From contig CAKVLI010000001.1 in NCBI GenBank assembly GCA_934757155.1, positions 124,001-188,000 of the forward strand: a DNA stretch of 64,000 bases, in the 5' to 3' direction. Under the pieces are notes generated by a model, which saw only the letters and a list, made by a program, of their open reading frames with translations, did no database searches and was not told the DNA's origin. The DNA is from an uncultured Candidatus Melainabacteria bacterium. GTDB taxonomy: Bacteria > Cyanobacteriota > Vampirovibrionia > Gastranaerophilales > Gastranaerophilaceae. Positions within the stretch are counted from its first letter, which is position 1. Each line of letters opens with the position of its first letter. Below are positions 48,950 through 57,901 of this stretch, piece by piece. Made by a program: the position numbers and the translations under genes.

Positions 48950-49220
48950 AAAGCGGTCTCATTAATAAAATTGATGCGATATTAACTTGTAAAAAATCGT
49001 GTTGTTCAACATTACGGTTAGGATTTGTCTTGTATTCAAGAGTACACTCTTTAACCGCAACAAAGTTCTTGCCCGTATTCAAAATTTCAGACAATAATCT
49101 GTTTTTTTTGCCAATCTTCGGCATAAACACGTAACCGCAAATAATATGTTCCGTAGTTTCTATATAAACCTTTTCTCGCCACGCCGAAGTCGTTAGTGCC
49201 AATATTTCATCATTTTCCAT
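48939..49220 (-). CDS. Uncharacterised 93-residue protein
   Basis: Starts MENDEILALTTSAW after AAGGTGAA. A compact predicted beta protein: KVYIETTEHIICGYVFMP, then NRLLSEILNTGKNFVAVKEC and ending VNIASILLMRP. The layout (two strands, helix, 'L+.g+.FI.l', then 'VNi..I..+') recalls small single-domain regulators like the DUF6812 type, but I am not certain. It lies 15 bp after pilC and overlaps the SDR gene, so it is transcribed with the pilus genes or with the SDR. Confidence 0.6.
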   Translation of the reverse strand: MENDEILALTTSAWREKVYIETTEHIICGYVFMPKIGKKNRLLSEILNTGKNFVAVKECTLEYKTNPNRNVEQHDFLQVNIASILLMRPLYED

Positions 49221-49235
49221 AATTCACCTTTTTTA

Positions 49236-50435
49236 TTAACTCATATATGACTGGAACAACGGCAGATAGAGAGAAAGTGCCATTACCAATACGATAGAAC
49301 CAATTACTATCAACATTACCGGCTCAATCATCTTTGTCATCGTATCAATAATTCCGTCTAAAGTTCTATCCAAGAAGTTTACACCTTTTTCTAACATATC
49401 GCCCAAACGACCTGATTGTTCACCTGTTGCTATCATAAACAGCAACATTCTCGGAACAATTCCTGTCGCTCTCAAAGCTTGTGATACCTGCAAACCTTGT
49501 TGAACTTTTACAATTGCAGTACTCATTTTGTTTTTCATAACAGAGTTTGTCAATGTGATAACTGCCAAGTGCAAACAGTCAACAATCGGAATACCTGCTT
49601 CATAAGACACACTCAACACTGATAAAAAGTTAGAGTAGTTTGAATACAAAATCATATTATTCAACAAAGGTATTTTCAGTACAATTTTATCTAATATATT
49701 ACGTGCAGGCTGCCATTTTACAACAATAACGCAAAAGGCAATAAACGCTAAAATAAATATCGGAATAGTAAACCAATATTCCTTCAAATAATCACCCGCA
49801 TTAATCATCATTGTTGTAATAAGCGGTAATGTTTTTTCCTGTTGAGCAAACATATCTTTAAATGCAGGGAATACGAATAACAACATGACCAATGTAATTA
49901 TACAAGCCAAAACAATTACGAATGCAGGATACATCAATGTACCGATAACTTTGCTCTTAGTGTTTGCTTGTTTAGTTAGCAACTCATTAATACGTCCCAA
50001 AGTTTTTTCAAGTTCACCTGATTCTTCACCGGCTTTAATCAAACCAATAAAGATGTAACCAAATACTTGAGGATATCTTGCCAAGGTATCAGCAAGTGTA
50101 GAACCTGACATAATTTGCGTCTTGAGTATTTTGGACATATTACGGATTTTAGCTTTCGCAGCCTCTTGTTCCATAAACATCAATGATTCAACAGCAGGAA
50201 TACCTGACTGAAGCAAAATTTGGAGTGTTGAGATAAAATCAATTTTTTCATTCAAAGAAAGAGCTGCGAGTGACTCTCCGCTTTGTCTTTTTCCGTTGAC
50301 GCACTCATTAATCTTTGTCGGAACAAGTCCCATTTTACGGATAACGTCACGAGCATCCTTCAAATTTGATGCGGTAACTTCACCTTTTACGACTTCTTTA
50401 CCTTTTTTAAGAGCAACATAACTATATATTGGCAT
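49236..50435 (-). CDS. pilC: Type IV pilus/type II secretion inner-membrane platform protein (PilC/GspF)
   Basis: 399 residues. N-terminal PIYSYVALKKGKEVVKGEV is the typical start; two cytoplasmic GspF domains (EKIDFISTLQILLQSGIP; YSNFLSVLSVSYEAGIP) alternate with membrane helices (VLACIITLVMLLFVFPAF, FILAFIAFCVIVV, MLIVIGSIVLVMALSLYLPLF). It anchors the assembly ATPase. Together with the upstream pilB and pilQ it forms one operon on the minus strand; spacing to pilB is 21 bp. Confidence 0.93.
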   Translation of the reverse strand: MPIYSYVALKKGKEVVKGEVTASNLKDARDVIRKMGLVPTKINECVNGKRQSGESLAALSLNEKIDFISTLQILLQSGIPAVESLMFMEQEAAKAKIRNMSKILKTQIMSGSTLADTLARYPQVFGYIFIGLIKAGEESGELEKTLGRINELLTKQANTKSKVIGTLMYPAFVIVLACIITLVMLLFVFPAFKDMFAQQEKTLPLITTMMINAGDYLKEYWFTIPIFILAFIAFCVIVVKWQPARNILDKIVLKIPLLNNMILYSNYSNFLSVLSVSYEAGIPIVDCLHLAVITLTNSVMKNKMSTAIVKVQQGLQVSQALRATGIVPRMLLFMIATGEQSGRLGDMLEKGVNFLDRTLDGIIDTMTKMIEPVMLIVIGSIVLVMALSLYLPLFQSYMS

Positions 50436-50456
50436 CTACAAAACCTCATATTCTTC

Positions 50457-52508
50457 CTACTCACTTGCATAACCCAAAACTCTGATGAATTCACTTGTCG
50501 TAGTATTACCGTCTACAATATGGTTCAAACAAGAGACCTTCAAAGTTTTCATACCGGCTGCAACAGCAGCTTCTTCTATTTCAATATCATGCGCACCCTG
50601 CGCAATAAGTTTTTTAATTTCTCTGGTTATAGGCATTACCTCATAAATGCCTAAACGACCTGTGTAACCTAAATATCCGCAATCCTTACAACCTTTTTTT
50701 CTATACAACTTCGTTTTCATAAGCTGTTTTTGAACCTCAGGATTTGTAGAAATATGCTTTGCTTCCTCTTCAGTCGGGAAATAAGCTTCCTTGCATTTGT
50801 CACACAATCTTCTTACAAGTCTTTGCGCAATTACACCGGTCAAAGTTGATGAAACAAGGTAATCCTTCGCACCCATTTCAATCAAACGAGTAACTGTTGC
50901 AGCTGCTGAGTTCGTGTGAACAGTACTCAATACAAGGTGGCCTGTAAGAGCTGCAGAAATTGCAACCTCTAATGTTTCAAAGTCACGGATTTCACCAACC
51001 AGAATAATATCAGGGTCCTGACGCAAAATAGCTCTCATACAAGACGCAAAAGTAATATCAGCTTTCGGGTTTACCTGAGATTGGTTAATTCCTTCAAGCT
51101 TAATTTCTATCGGATCCTCAATTGTTGTAATGTTTACATCTTCTTTATTCAAAGATTTTAAAATCGTATACAATGTTGTGGTTTTACCGGAACCGGTAGG
51201 ACCTGAAGTAAGAATAATACCGTTTGGACACTGAACCATGTCATGAATCTTCTGCAAATCTTCATCTGAAGCTCCGGCAATGACCATTCTATCACCGGAA
51301 GCCTTCAAGCTTACGGCTGGCGCCAAAATACGAATTACGACTTTCTCTTTTCCGGACACAGGAAGTGTATTTATACGGAAATCGTACATTCTGTCATTAT
51401 ACTTGATAGAGAACGTACCGTCCTGAGGACGTCTATGTTCCGCAATGTTCATTCTCGCAAGAACCTTAAAACGTGTAATTACCGCCTGCTCAATACTGCC
51501 CGGAATTTCCAAAACCTTCTTCAAAATACCGTCAGAACGCAAACGAACAACATAGTAACCAATACGTGGTTCAATGTGAATATCACTGGCTTTTGCATCA
51601 ATTGCATCAGTAATGATTTTATATACGAACTTAGCAACATTACCACTCGCATCCTGAAGTTCTTTTTCAACCTGAGCCCACAAGGATTCTTCATTATTAA
51701 ACTGTGCCGCCTCTTCTTCGATACTCTGAATAATACGCTCAGTTTCTTTTGCAGCCTGTTCACTTTTCTTTTGAATAAAATACTCTTTCAAGTACATTTC
51801 AAATTCAAAAGAAGGTATGCAGTAAACATTCAAAGAACGACCTGTTGATAAAGAAATCTCACGAATTGTATAAGTATCCGTCGGATTTACCATTGCAACC
51901 GCAAGCTTGTTATCCTCCATAGACATAATGATAGCTTGTTTTTTCTCTACAAAATCATCCGGAAGCATTCTTAAAATTGAGCGGTCAATAACAATATTTG
52001 ACTTTGAAATAACCTCGCAGCCATATTTTTTCTTTAAGTAAGATATTATCCTTTCGTATGAAAGATAACCTTTTGCCTTGAATATTGAATCAAGAGGTAT
52101 GTGTTTCTCATTTGACTCGGCAATACATTCATCCAACTGGTACTGAGTCAACCACCCGATAGTTACGAGCATCTCTTCTGCGGTAGGTTCGTTTGATGTT
52201 TGCAATTCTTCAATCGAAGAACTTGTCTCGGCACTTACTGTAGGTGCATCAAAAACAGATGTAAATATTTCATCAAAATCATTAGCCTCAATTGGAATAA
52301 AACGGGGAGTTAAACCGGAATACTTTTCCTTGACTAACTCTTCTATCTGATTTTTGTTTGAAACACTATTTTTGTTCAGAATTATATAGAAATCACCTTG
52401 TCTCTTATCAACTGGAATAAAACCTGATGATTTCATCAGGTTTAATTCAAAATTTTTAGTATGCTCTTTATTTATACTATTTTTTAGTTTTTCCAGTTGA
52501 TTAGACAT
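50457..52508 (-). CDS. pilB: Type IV pilus assembly ATPase (PilB/GspE)
   Basis: 683 residues, somewhat longer than usual because of a ~110-residue N-terminal extension before the T2SSE_N domain (EEMLVTIGWLTQYQLDE). Catalytic region: GPTGSGKTTTLYT (Walker A), Asp box, LRQDPDIILVGEIRD (Walker B), HTNSA (His box). C-terminal zinc motif has CDKCKEAY and GCKDCG. It powers pilin or pseudopilin assembly. It follows the secretin gene by 6 bp. Confidence 0.95.
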   Translation of the reverse strand: MSNQLEKLKNSINKEHTKNFELNLMKSSGFIPVDKRQGDFYIILNKNSVSNKNQIEELVKEKYSGLTPRFIPIEANDFDEIFTSVFDAPTVSAETSSSIEELQTSNEPTAEEMLVTIGWLTQYQLDECIAESNEKHIPLDSIFKAKGYLSYERIISYLKKKYGCEVISKSNIVIDRSILRMLPDDFVEKKQAIIMSMEDNKLAVAMVNPTDTYTIREISLSTGRSLNVYCIPSFEFEMYLKEYFIQKKSEQAAKETERIIQSIEEEAAQFNNEESLWAQVEKELQDASGNVAKFVYKIITDAIDAKASDIHIEPRIGYYVVRLRSDGILKKVLEIPGSIEQAVITRFKVLARMNIAEHRRPQDGTFSIKYNDRMYDFRINTLPVSGKEKVVIRILAPAVSLKASGDRMVIAGASDEDLQKIHDMVQCPNGIILTSGPTGSGKTTTLYTILKSLNKEDVNITTIEDPIEIKLEGINQSQVNPKADITFASCMRAILRQDPDIILVGEIRDFETLEVAISAALTGHLVLSTVHTNSAAATVTRLIEMGAKDYLVSSTLTGVIAQRLVRRLCDKCKEAYFPTEEEAKHISTNPEVQKQLMKTKLYRKKGCKDCGYLGYTGRLGIYEVMPITREIKKLIAQGAHDIEIEEAAVAAGMKTLKVSCLNHIVDGNTTTSEFIRVLGYASE

Positions 52509-52514
52509 AATTTA

Positions 52515-54392
52515 TTAAAGTGTATCTGCTATAGAGCCTTCCCCATCATTTAGAATCTTTGGTGTAATCATGATAACAAGCTCTGATTTAGATTTGCTTG
52601 TAGATGTCGATCTGAACACAGTACCAATAACAGGTAAATCACCTAAAAGCGGAATCTTGTTAACAGTTTTTTGTTCTGATTCTTGAATCAAACCACCAAG
52701 AATAAGTGTTTCACCATCTTTAATTCTAACATTTTTCAAATCAAGGTTTCTTCTGCTTAACAATGTAGCTGCCAAGTCGGTTTCACCAGCTACTTCACCA
52801 GGGGTTCTTACCTGTTCTGCAACTGTTGAATACTCAGGTTTGATATTAAGTGTTACATAGCCTTCCGGAGAAATAAACGGTGTCAATGTAACTTTGATAC
52901 CCAAGTCATCACCGATTGTATAATTTCTTTGAGCAGTACCTGTTGAACCAGTACCGTTTTGAGAAGATGTTAAGTACTCTGAAGTAACCTTTTCTACGTA
53001 GTCTTGAGTCAAATCAATAACTGATTCCTGACCGTTAGTAATCAAAATTTTCGGATTAGCCAAAACTCTTGCTTTACGGTTTTCAATCAAATAATTCATT
53101 TGCCATGTTATATAAGTTGTAGAAGGCATTACACTATAGAATGTTTGTTTAATTTGTTCCGGAACCTGCCATACACCTTTATCATCTTTGTATGGTTGTC
53201 CGGAACCATTTTCCCAAACATATCTTGTACCTTCAATAACGTTATCACCACGACCGCCAGCTCTTCCGCCGGAAGTAGATGCACCGTTAAAGTTGAAGCC
53301 CCAAGCTTTACTTTGTATCTGCCAATTGTTTTGAAATTCTTTACTACCGGCTTCATTAAGTTCAACAATAGAAACTTCCAAGAACGCTTGCGGTTGTTTT
53401 ACATCGTTTGCTTTAATGAAGTTTTCAATCATTCTTGCCTGGGCTTCAGAACCACCCATCAAAGTAATTGTACCTCTTTGCGGGAAGTACGTAATAGACA
53501 AGTTTTGAACATCAAACGGTGCAACTCCCTTTTGAGAAGCTGTTGCTGTAACAGAACAAGCCACTACACCTTCACCAAGTTTCATATCTGAACTTGATGA
53601 TGCAGCACCTGTCATAATACCTGCAGCTGCACCTGTTGATGAACCCGGTTCGCGCGGAACAAATGCATCCGGCGCCTTTGATTTTGAATCAGCACCGATA
53701 CCTCTTGACGGTAGAAGTACTTTACATATCATGTCAGCCATTTCAGCAGGTGTTGTGTGATTTACTGCAAAAGTTTTTGTATATGGTTCTCTATCAAATT
53801 GAGCAATAACTTTCTCAACGATAGGAATATCTGACGGCATACCAAACACTATCAACTCGTTTGTTGCATAGTTTACTGTAGCAGCATCAACACCGGAAAT
53901 ACCGGCTCTTTTCATACCGAAAACATTTTTATTCAAGAAATCTGCGATTTTTCCCGCACTTACGTATTGAACAGGGAATGTCATCATTTCTTGTTTTGAA
54001 AATGCTGCGTTAGCATCACTGGTTTTTGCCATAACAATCATTGTGTTGCCTTGTTTGTAGTAGTTCAAACCTGCAATCTGTAACACAAGATTAAAAGCTT
54101 CATTAATAGGTGTTTTAACCAAATCTAATGTTACTTTTCCTTCTACAGATTTATGGAAAACAATGTTCATGCCTGCTTTATCAGCAAACATTCTCAAGAC
54201 CTGTCTTACATCAGAATCTCTCAAACTGAGTGTGATTAAATCATTCTTATCAGTTAATTTAACATCACCCGCAAGAGTAGTTGATGCAACGTACGGGTTT
54301 GAATCATACGCTGTAAAAGCCAGAGTCGAAGGAGCACAAAATGCAAATAATAACGCTGCTGCAAGTACTCTCTTTATATTCCCGTAACCCAT
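52515..54392 (-). CDS. pilQ: Secretin (PilQ/GspD)
   Basis: 625 residues with a signal peptide (AAALLFAFCAPSTLAF). An STN/AMIN-like N-domain (ITLSLRDSDVRQVLRMFADKAGMN) precedes two or three N modules (KTFAVNHTTPAEMADMI), an insertion rich in Gly/Ala/Ser (about 250-275) and the secretin beta domain, ending with NKIPLLGDLPVIGTVFRS and ELVIMITPKIL. It forms the outer-membrane channel. It overlaps the pilP-like gene by one base, and pilB follows after 6 bp. Confidence 0.93.
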   Translation of the reverse strand: MGYGNIKRVLAAALLFAFCAPSTLAFTAYDSNPYVASTTLAGDVKLTDKNDLITLSLRDSDVRQVLRMFADKAGMNIVFHKSVEGKVTLDLVKTPINEAFNLVLQIAGLNYYKQGNTMIVMAKTSDANAAFSKQEMMTFPVQYVSAGKIADFLNKNVFGMKRAGISGVDAATVNYATNELIVFGMPSDIPIVEKVIAQFDREPYTKTFAVNHTTPAEMADMICKVLLPSRGIGADSKSKAPDAFVPREPGSSTGAAAGIMTGAASSSSDMKLGEGVVACSVTATASQKGVAPFDVQNLSITYFPQRGTITLMGGSEAQARMIENFIKANDVKQPQAFLEVSIVELNEAGSKEFQNNWQIQSKAWGFNFNGASTSGGRAGGRGDNVIEGTRYVWENGSGQPYKDDKGVWQVPEQIKQTFYSVMPSTTYITWQMNYLIENRKARVLANPKILITNGQESVIDLTQDYVEKVTSEYLTSSQNGTGSTGTAQRNYTIGDDLGIKVTLTPFISPEGYVTLNIKPEYSTVAEQVRTPGEVAGETDLAATLLSRRNLDLKNVRIKDGETLILGGLIQESEQKTVNKIPLLGDLPVIGTVFRSTSTSKSKSELVIMITPKILNDGEGSIADTL

Positions 54393-55057
54393 TATCTTTC
54401 ACCTCCGAATTTATTACTTAAATTTGAAACATCATTATGATTCAATGATCCTTCTGTTAAAATTTCACCAATGCCGGCTTTGTACGTGTTTGAACCAAGT
54501 TTAACAGTTACAGAATCTGGTGCAATGCTCAAAACTTTATAGTTATTTACAACATCACCCTTCTTAACAAGGTAATCATTGCCCTCAATATTCAATATCG
54601 CTGACGGACTAAATTTGTCATACAAAATACCTGACACAACCGTATCCATAACTCTCGCCGCATCAGAACCTTCGTTGAGCATTTCCGGCGGTTCAACCAA
54701 GTTATATGACGGAACATCAGTAATGCTTGAACCGCCCAAATCTCTGTACGGAACAAACGGATTAGCTTTAACCGTACCAGCAGGGATTGTTATTACGCCC
54801 TTCTTGCCGGAAGTTGCAGCGATTGGTGCTGTTGAAAGTTGCACCACGCCTTCATCACCGGTGGCAATGTTCTTGATTGATTTAACACAACCGTTGCCGA
54901 TTAGTGCTACAAGACCAACGCCCAAAACAACCACCGCAGAAAGCAATCTCTTCTTGTTTACCAATGAACATAAACCAACAAGAGCCGAAGCCAATACCTT
55001 GTTAGCTCCAGCAAATTTATGCATTTGGCACTTCTTTAAATAATTGCGCATTTTCAT
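54392..55057 (-). CDS. PilP/GspC-like pilus or secretion protein
   Basis: 221 residues. A hydrophobic helix (LLSAVVVLGVGLVALIGNGCV, with a possible lipobox-like Cys) anchors it. The C-terminal ~80 residues (VSGILYDKFSPSAILNIEG, YLVKKGDVVNNYKVLSIAPDSVTVKLG) have the HR/PilP beta-sandwich pattern shared by PilP and GspC, which connect the inner-membrane complex to the secretin. Pro-rich linker between. Consistent with its place before the secretin gene. The upstream partners PilM, PilN and PilO are not in the window. Confidence 0.75.
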   Translation of the reverse strand: MKMRNYLKKCQMHKFAGANKVLASALVGLCSLVNKKRLLSAVVVLGVGLVALIGNGCVKSIKNIATGDEGVVQLSTAPIAATSGKKGVITIPAGTVKANPFVPYRDLGGSSITDVPSYNLVEPPEMLNEGSDAARVMDTVVSGILYDKFSPSAILNIEGNDYLVKKGDVVNNYKVLSIAPDSVTVKLGSNTYKAGIGEILTEGSLNHNDVSNLSNKFGGER

Positions 55058-55289
55058 CTTTTACTTCTAACTACTTCTCTTTAGTTGTATCCTCGTCTTA
55101 CTTAAACAATACAATATTGCAATCGCTTTTAAATCGTATGTTTAGCCTATTTGGTTCAGCTTTCTGTTCAAATTCTACAGCATATTCCACAATATTGTAC
55201 AAAAGCCTACTCTAATCATATCATATTTTTTCAATATAGCAACAAAATAATCTTTATTAAATTTTGTTACAAACAAAAGATGCAAAAAA

Positions 55290-55868
55290 CTATTCACTAT
55301 ATGGCACAAGCGCATAAGCATTAAAATCTAAACATCCGTAAATAATTTTTACGAAAGAATCGTTATACGGAATCAATCTTGCGAAATCTAAAGTTTCCTC
55401 GTCAAAATCTTCATTTGTTTCATTTGCTAAAACTTTTCCCTTAAAGTACTGTGATTGATAAAATAATATGTACAAATCCTTGTTTTCGTCTTTTTGAGCA
55501 ATGAGATTATAATACCCTTTTTCTAAAACTTTTCCGTCTACAAAAAGATTAACCGGAACATTAATTAGGATGCCGTTATTGTCAGGTTTAATATTTTGAA
55601 TCTCGCTGAAATTTTTGTCCGGATTTAACTCTCTATGAAGACTGGTTCCGCCGCCACCAATTTTTTTAATAAGCTTTTTCCTCTGTTTTGCCTCTTTTTT
55701 CTTTTTATTAACTTCAAGAGCATTCACCACATCATCAAATTCTTTATTTGTAATAGTTTTTTGACCGTCCCACGCTTTATCCAAATCACTGTAATTATCC
55801 CATTCATCAGCAAAAACACACGGAAAAATGAGTATACAACTTAAAAATATGAGAATCTTCTTTTTCAT
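55290..55868 (-). CDS. Exported protein of unknown function
   Basis: 192 residues with a signal peptide (KKKILIFLSCILIFPCVFA). A Lys-rich helix (VNKKKKEAKQRKKLIKKIGG, about residues 53-72) is followed by a ~110-residue beta-rich domain (GILINVPVNLFVDGKVLEKGYYNL). I do not recognise it. TAAACT lies 6 nt before the ATG with no RBS, so it may be leaderless. It is upstream of, and on the same strand as, the pilP-like gene, but separated by 232 bp. Confidence 0.65.
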   Translation of the reverse strand: MKKKILIFLSCILIFPCVFADEWDNYSDLDKAWDGQKTITNKEFDDVVNALEVNKKKKEAKQRKKLIKKIGGGGTSLHRELNPDKNFSEIQNIKPDNNGILINVPVNLFVDGKVLEKGYYNLIAQKDENKDLYILFYQSQYFKGKVLANETNEDFDEETLDFARLIPYNDSFVKIIYGCLDFNAYALVPYSE

Positions 55869-55982
55869 ACTACAAGTTTAACTTTATTTTCTCAAAAGTA
55901 AATACACAATCCGTACTACTCATTAATCTTCCATTTTTTTATAAATATTGTATAATGATAATATATACTCGGAAAGGATTCT

Positions 55983-57638
55983 ATGACCAGCACAAATATA
56001 ATTATCATAACTTTGGTTGTTATTGCCCTCATCACAATATACGTATTGTACGCAATAATAATGTATCAAGGCGGCAAAAACGGTAGGGGAAACGAATTAC
56101 AACTCTCTACGAAAAACATTTTAGAACAAGTTGAAGTTCTATTTGATAAGGGTGAATATGCTCTTGTACAGTTACTTGCAACAAAATATCTAGACCGTGT
56201 CCCTTCGCATATTGAGGTCAGAGAATACTTGGCACAAGCATATTTCAAGGATAAGAAGTATAATAACGCAATAAAGCAATGTATGATTATCCTCAAAAAA
56301 AATCCGAACAACATGGATATAAGAAAATTACTCGGTGATTGTTATATTAAAAAACAATATTTGGGCAAAGCTATAAAAGAATACGAAGGCATTTTTGATA
56401 ACAAAAACAATGATAAAGAAGTCGTAAGAACCTTGGCAGAATTATATAGAAAAACTGACCAATTATATTCCTCAATCGCGGTTTACAATGTATTGGCAGA
56501 TTTAGCGGAACAAAACGATGAAATTGCAAATGTTCAAATGATTCTTGCCGAATTAAATGAAGAAGCTCACGATTATCCTGCGGCATTTGAAGCATACAAA
56601 ACACGCTTGGGAATATACCCAACAGATACGCAAACAAACCAAAAGCTTGCAGAACTTTATATCAAGTTAAAGAACCAACCGAAAGCAATTGAAACTCTTC
56701 TTTTCATGCTTTCTTTCGTAACAGAGCCAAAAGTTTTGCTCTGGACATACGAAAAACTTATCGGTCTTTATGTTGAAACAGAAGAGTACGAGAAAGCAAT
56801 TGAATATTCAAACAAACTGCTTGACATCCAAGGTTCGGATAAATTCAAAGTCAGAAACGATATTGCTCGCTTCAATATGAAATTAGAAAACTATGACGCA
56901 GGAATTGCAATCTTAGAAGAACTCGTTATGATGTCACAAAACGGTTATGATGTAACTGTTGAACTTGCAAGTGCATATATTCAACAAAAAGAATACCAAA
57001 AAGCTCTGGATAAATACTTTGCGCTGCTTGATAAAGCTACCCCAAAAGAAGCAAAAAGCGTAAGATGTCTTATTTGTGACCTGTATATCCTATGGGCTGC
57101 CGACAAGGCAAGCCAAGGAAAATATGATGACTCCTTCGGACTTTTGGATAATGCAAACGAGTACAACACATTAAATCCTGAAATATATTACCAAAAGGCT
57201 ATAAATAACCTTGCTCAGAGAAACTACACTACAGCGGTAGAACTTTTAAACAGAGCGTTGGAATTTGACAAAACAAAAGAATATCATACAAAATACTTGC
57301 TCAAACTTTCGGAAGCTCACCACAATCTCGGAAACTTCTTTGAAGAAAAGAAAGCGCTTTCAGATTTGTTAAAAATAGATGATAAAAACCCTATGGGCTT
57401 GTACAGAAGCGGTTTAATGTACGTTGCACAGCACGATACAAAGAACGCAGAAGAGTCTTTCAAAAAAGCTATTCAATATGACCCTGATCTATTGAAGGCA
57501 AAATATAACCTTGCTCTTATCTATGAAAGCAACAACCGTGACAGAGCAAAAGAACTCTATATTGAAGTTCTTGAGCAAGATCCGAGTTTTGAAGAAGCAA
57601 AAAATGCTCTTGCAGATTTAACCTCTTCTGACTATTAA
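55983..57638 (+). CDS. Membrane-anchored TPR protein
   Basis: 551 residues. An N-terminal transmembrane helix (IIIITLVVIALITIYVLYAI, about residues 5-24) is followed by some 12 TPR units over almost the whole length (YNNAIKQCMIILKKNPNN, YEKAIEYSNKLLDI, KNAEESFKKAIQYDP). Similar to LapB/YciM-type anchored TPR proteins in layout, but without the C-terminal rubredoxin-like cysteines. Likely a scaffold for envelope complexes. Promoter TATAAT at about 55952-55957, RBS GGAAAGG. Its stop overlaps the small convergent gene by 3 bp. Confidence 0.8.
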   Translation: MTSTNIIIITLVVIALITIYVLYAIIMYQGGKNGRGNELQLSTKNILEQVEVLFDKGEYALVQLLATKYLDRVPSHIEVREYLAQAYFKDKKYNNAIKQCMIILKKNPNNMDIRKLLGDCYIKKQYLGKAIKEYEGIFDNKNNDKEVVRTLAELYRKTDQLYSSIAVYNVLADLAEQNDEIANVQMILAELNEEAHDYPAAFEAYKTRLGIYPTDTQTNQKLAELYIKLKNQPKAIETLLFMLSFVTEPKVLLWTYEKLIGLYVETEEYEKAIEYSNKLLDIQGSDKFKVRNDIARFNMKLENYDAGIAILEELVMMSQNGYDVTVELASAYIQQKEYQKALDKYFALLDKATPKEAKSVRCLICDLYILWAADKASQGKYDDSFGLLDNANEYNTLNPEIYYQKAINNLAQRNYTTAVELLNRALEFDKTKEYHTKYLLKLSEAHHNLGNFFEEKKALSDLLKIDDKNPMGLYRSGLMYVAQHDTKNAEESFKKAIQYDPDLLKAKYNLALIYESNNRDRAKELYIEVLEQDPSFEEAKNALADLTSSDY

Positions 57639-57808
57639 ACATCCTCCGGAACATAGATAACTACATCTGTTAGATAATCTCTAACGTCTTCAATGTGTGA
57701 AAACCTCGGAACAATTCGCTGATAGTCAGCAACAATTGATATTACGTCATCGGCGGACAATTTAATCATTCTTCTGATGCTATTTTCTGACTCAATAATT
57801 CTTGCCAT
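57635..57808 (-). CDS. 57-residue protein, sigma28-controlled
   Basis: Starts MARIIESENSIRRM at 57808 with GAGGTGAG 6 nt upstream, ends with VPEDV; stop is at 57635-57637 in the last codons of the convergent TPR gene. The composition (alternating Ile/Asp/Arg, helix-forming; VISIVADYQRIVP and VRDYLTDVVIYV) is that of a real compact protein. Its promoter at 57830-57856 matches the FliA consensus at 15 of 16 positions. Being short and in the sigma28 class it could be a flagellar chaperone or regulator (for example an anti-sigma factor), but I see no FlgM signature. Confidence 0.75.
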   Translation of the reverse strand: MARIIESENSIRRMIKLSADDVISIVADYQRIVPRFSHIEDVRDYLTDVVIYVPEDV

Positions 57809-57829
57809 AAGCTCACCTCTTCAAATAAA

Positions 57830-57856
57830 TTAACGGCAAAAAAGAGGCAAACTTTA
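57830..57856 (-). promoter_or_regulatory. Sigma28 (FliA)-type promoter
   Basis: On the minus strand TAAAGTTT (57856-57849), exactly 11 nt, GCCGTTAA (57837-57830); only one base differs from consensus. The -35 box lies inside the loop of the thrB terminator. Confidence 0.75.
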
Positions 57857-57873
57857 GTATAATCAGCCTCTTT
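57841..57873 (-). terminator. Terminator of thrB
   Basis: Perfect 8-bp stem AAAGAGGC / GCCTCTTT with a 17-nt loop, then TTTTGCC on the minus strand. The loop contains the -35 of the sigma28-type promoter. Confidence 0.7.
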
Positions 57874-57901
57874 AATTAGAAAAATATATTATAATCAGAA
57901 C

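Noticed and set aside
53100..53591. 163-residue + strand ORF opposite the secretin gene
   Set aside because: Shadow of pilQ on the opposite strand; no RBS, unbalanced composition.
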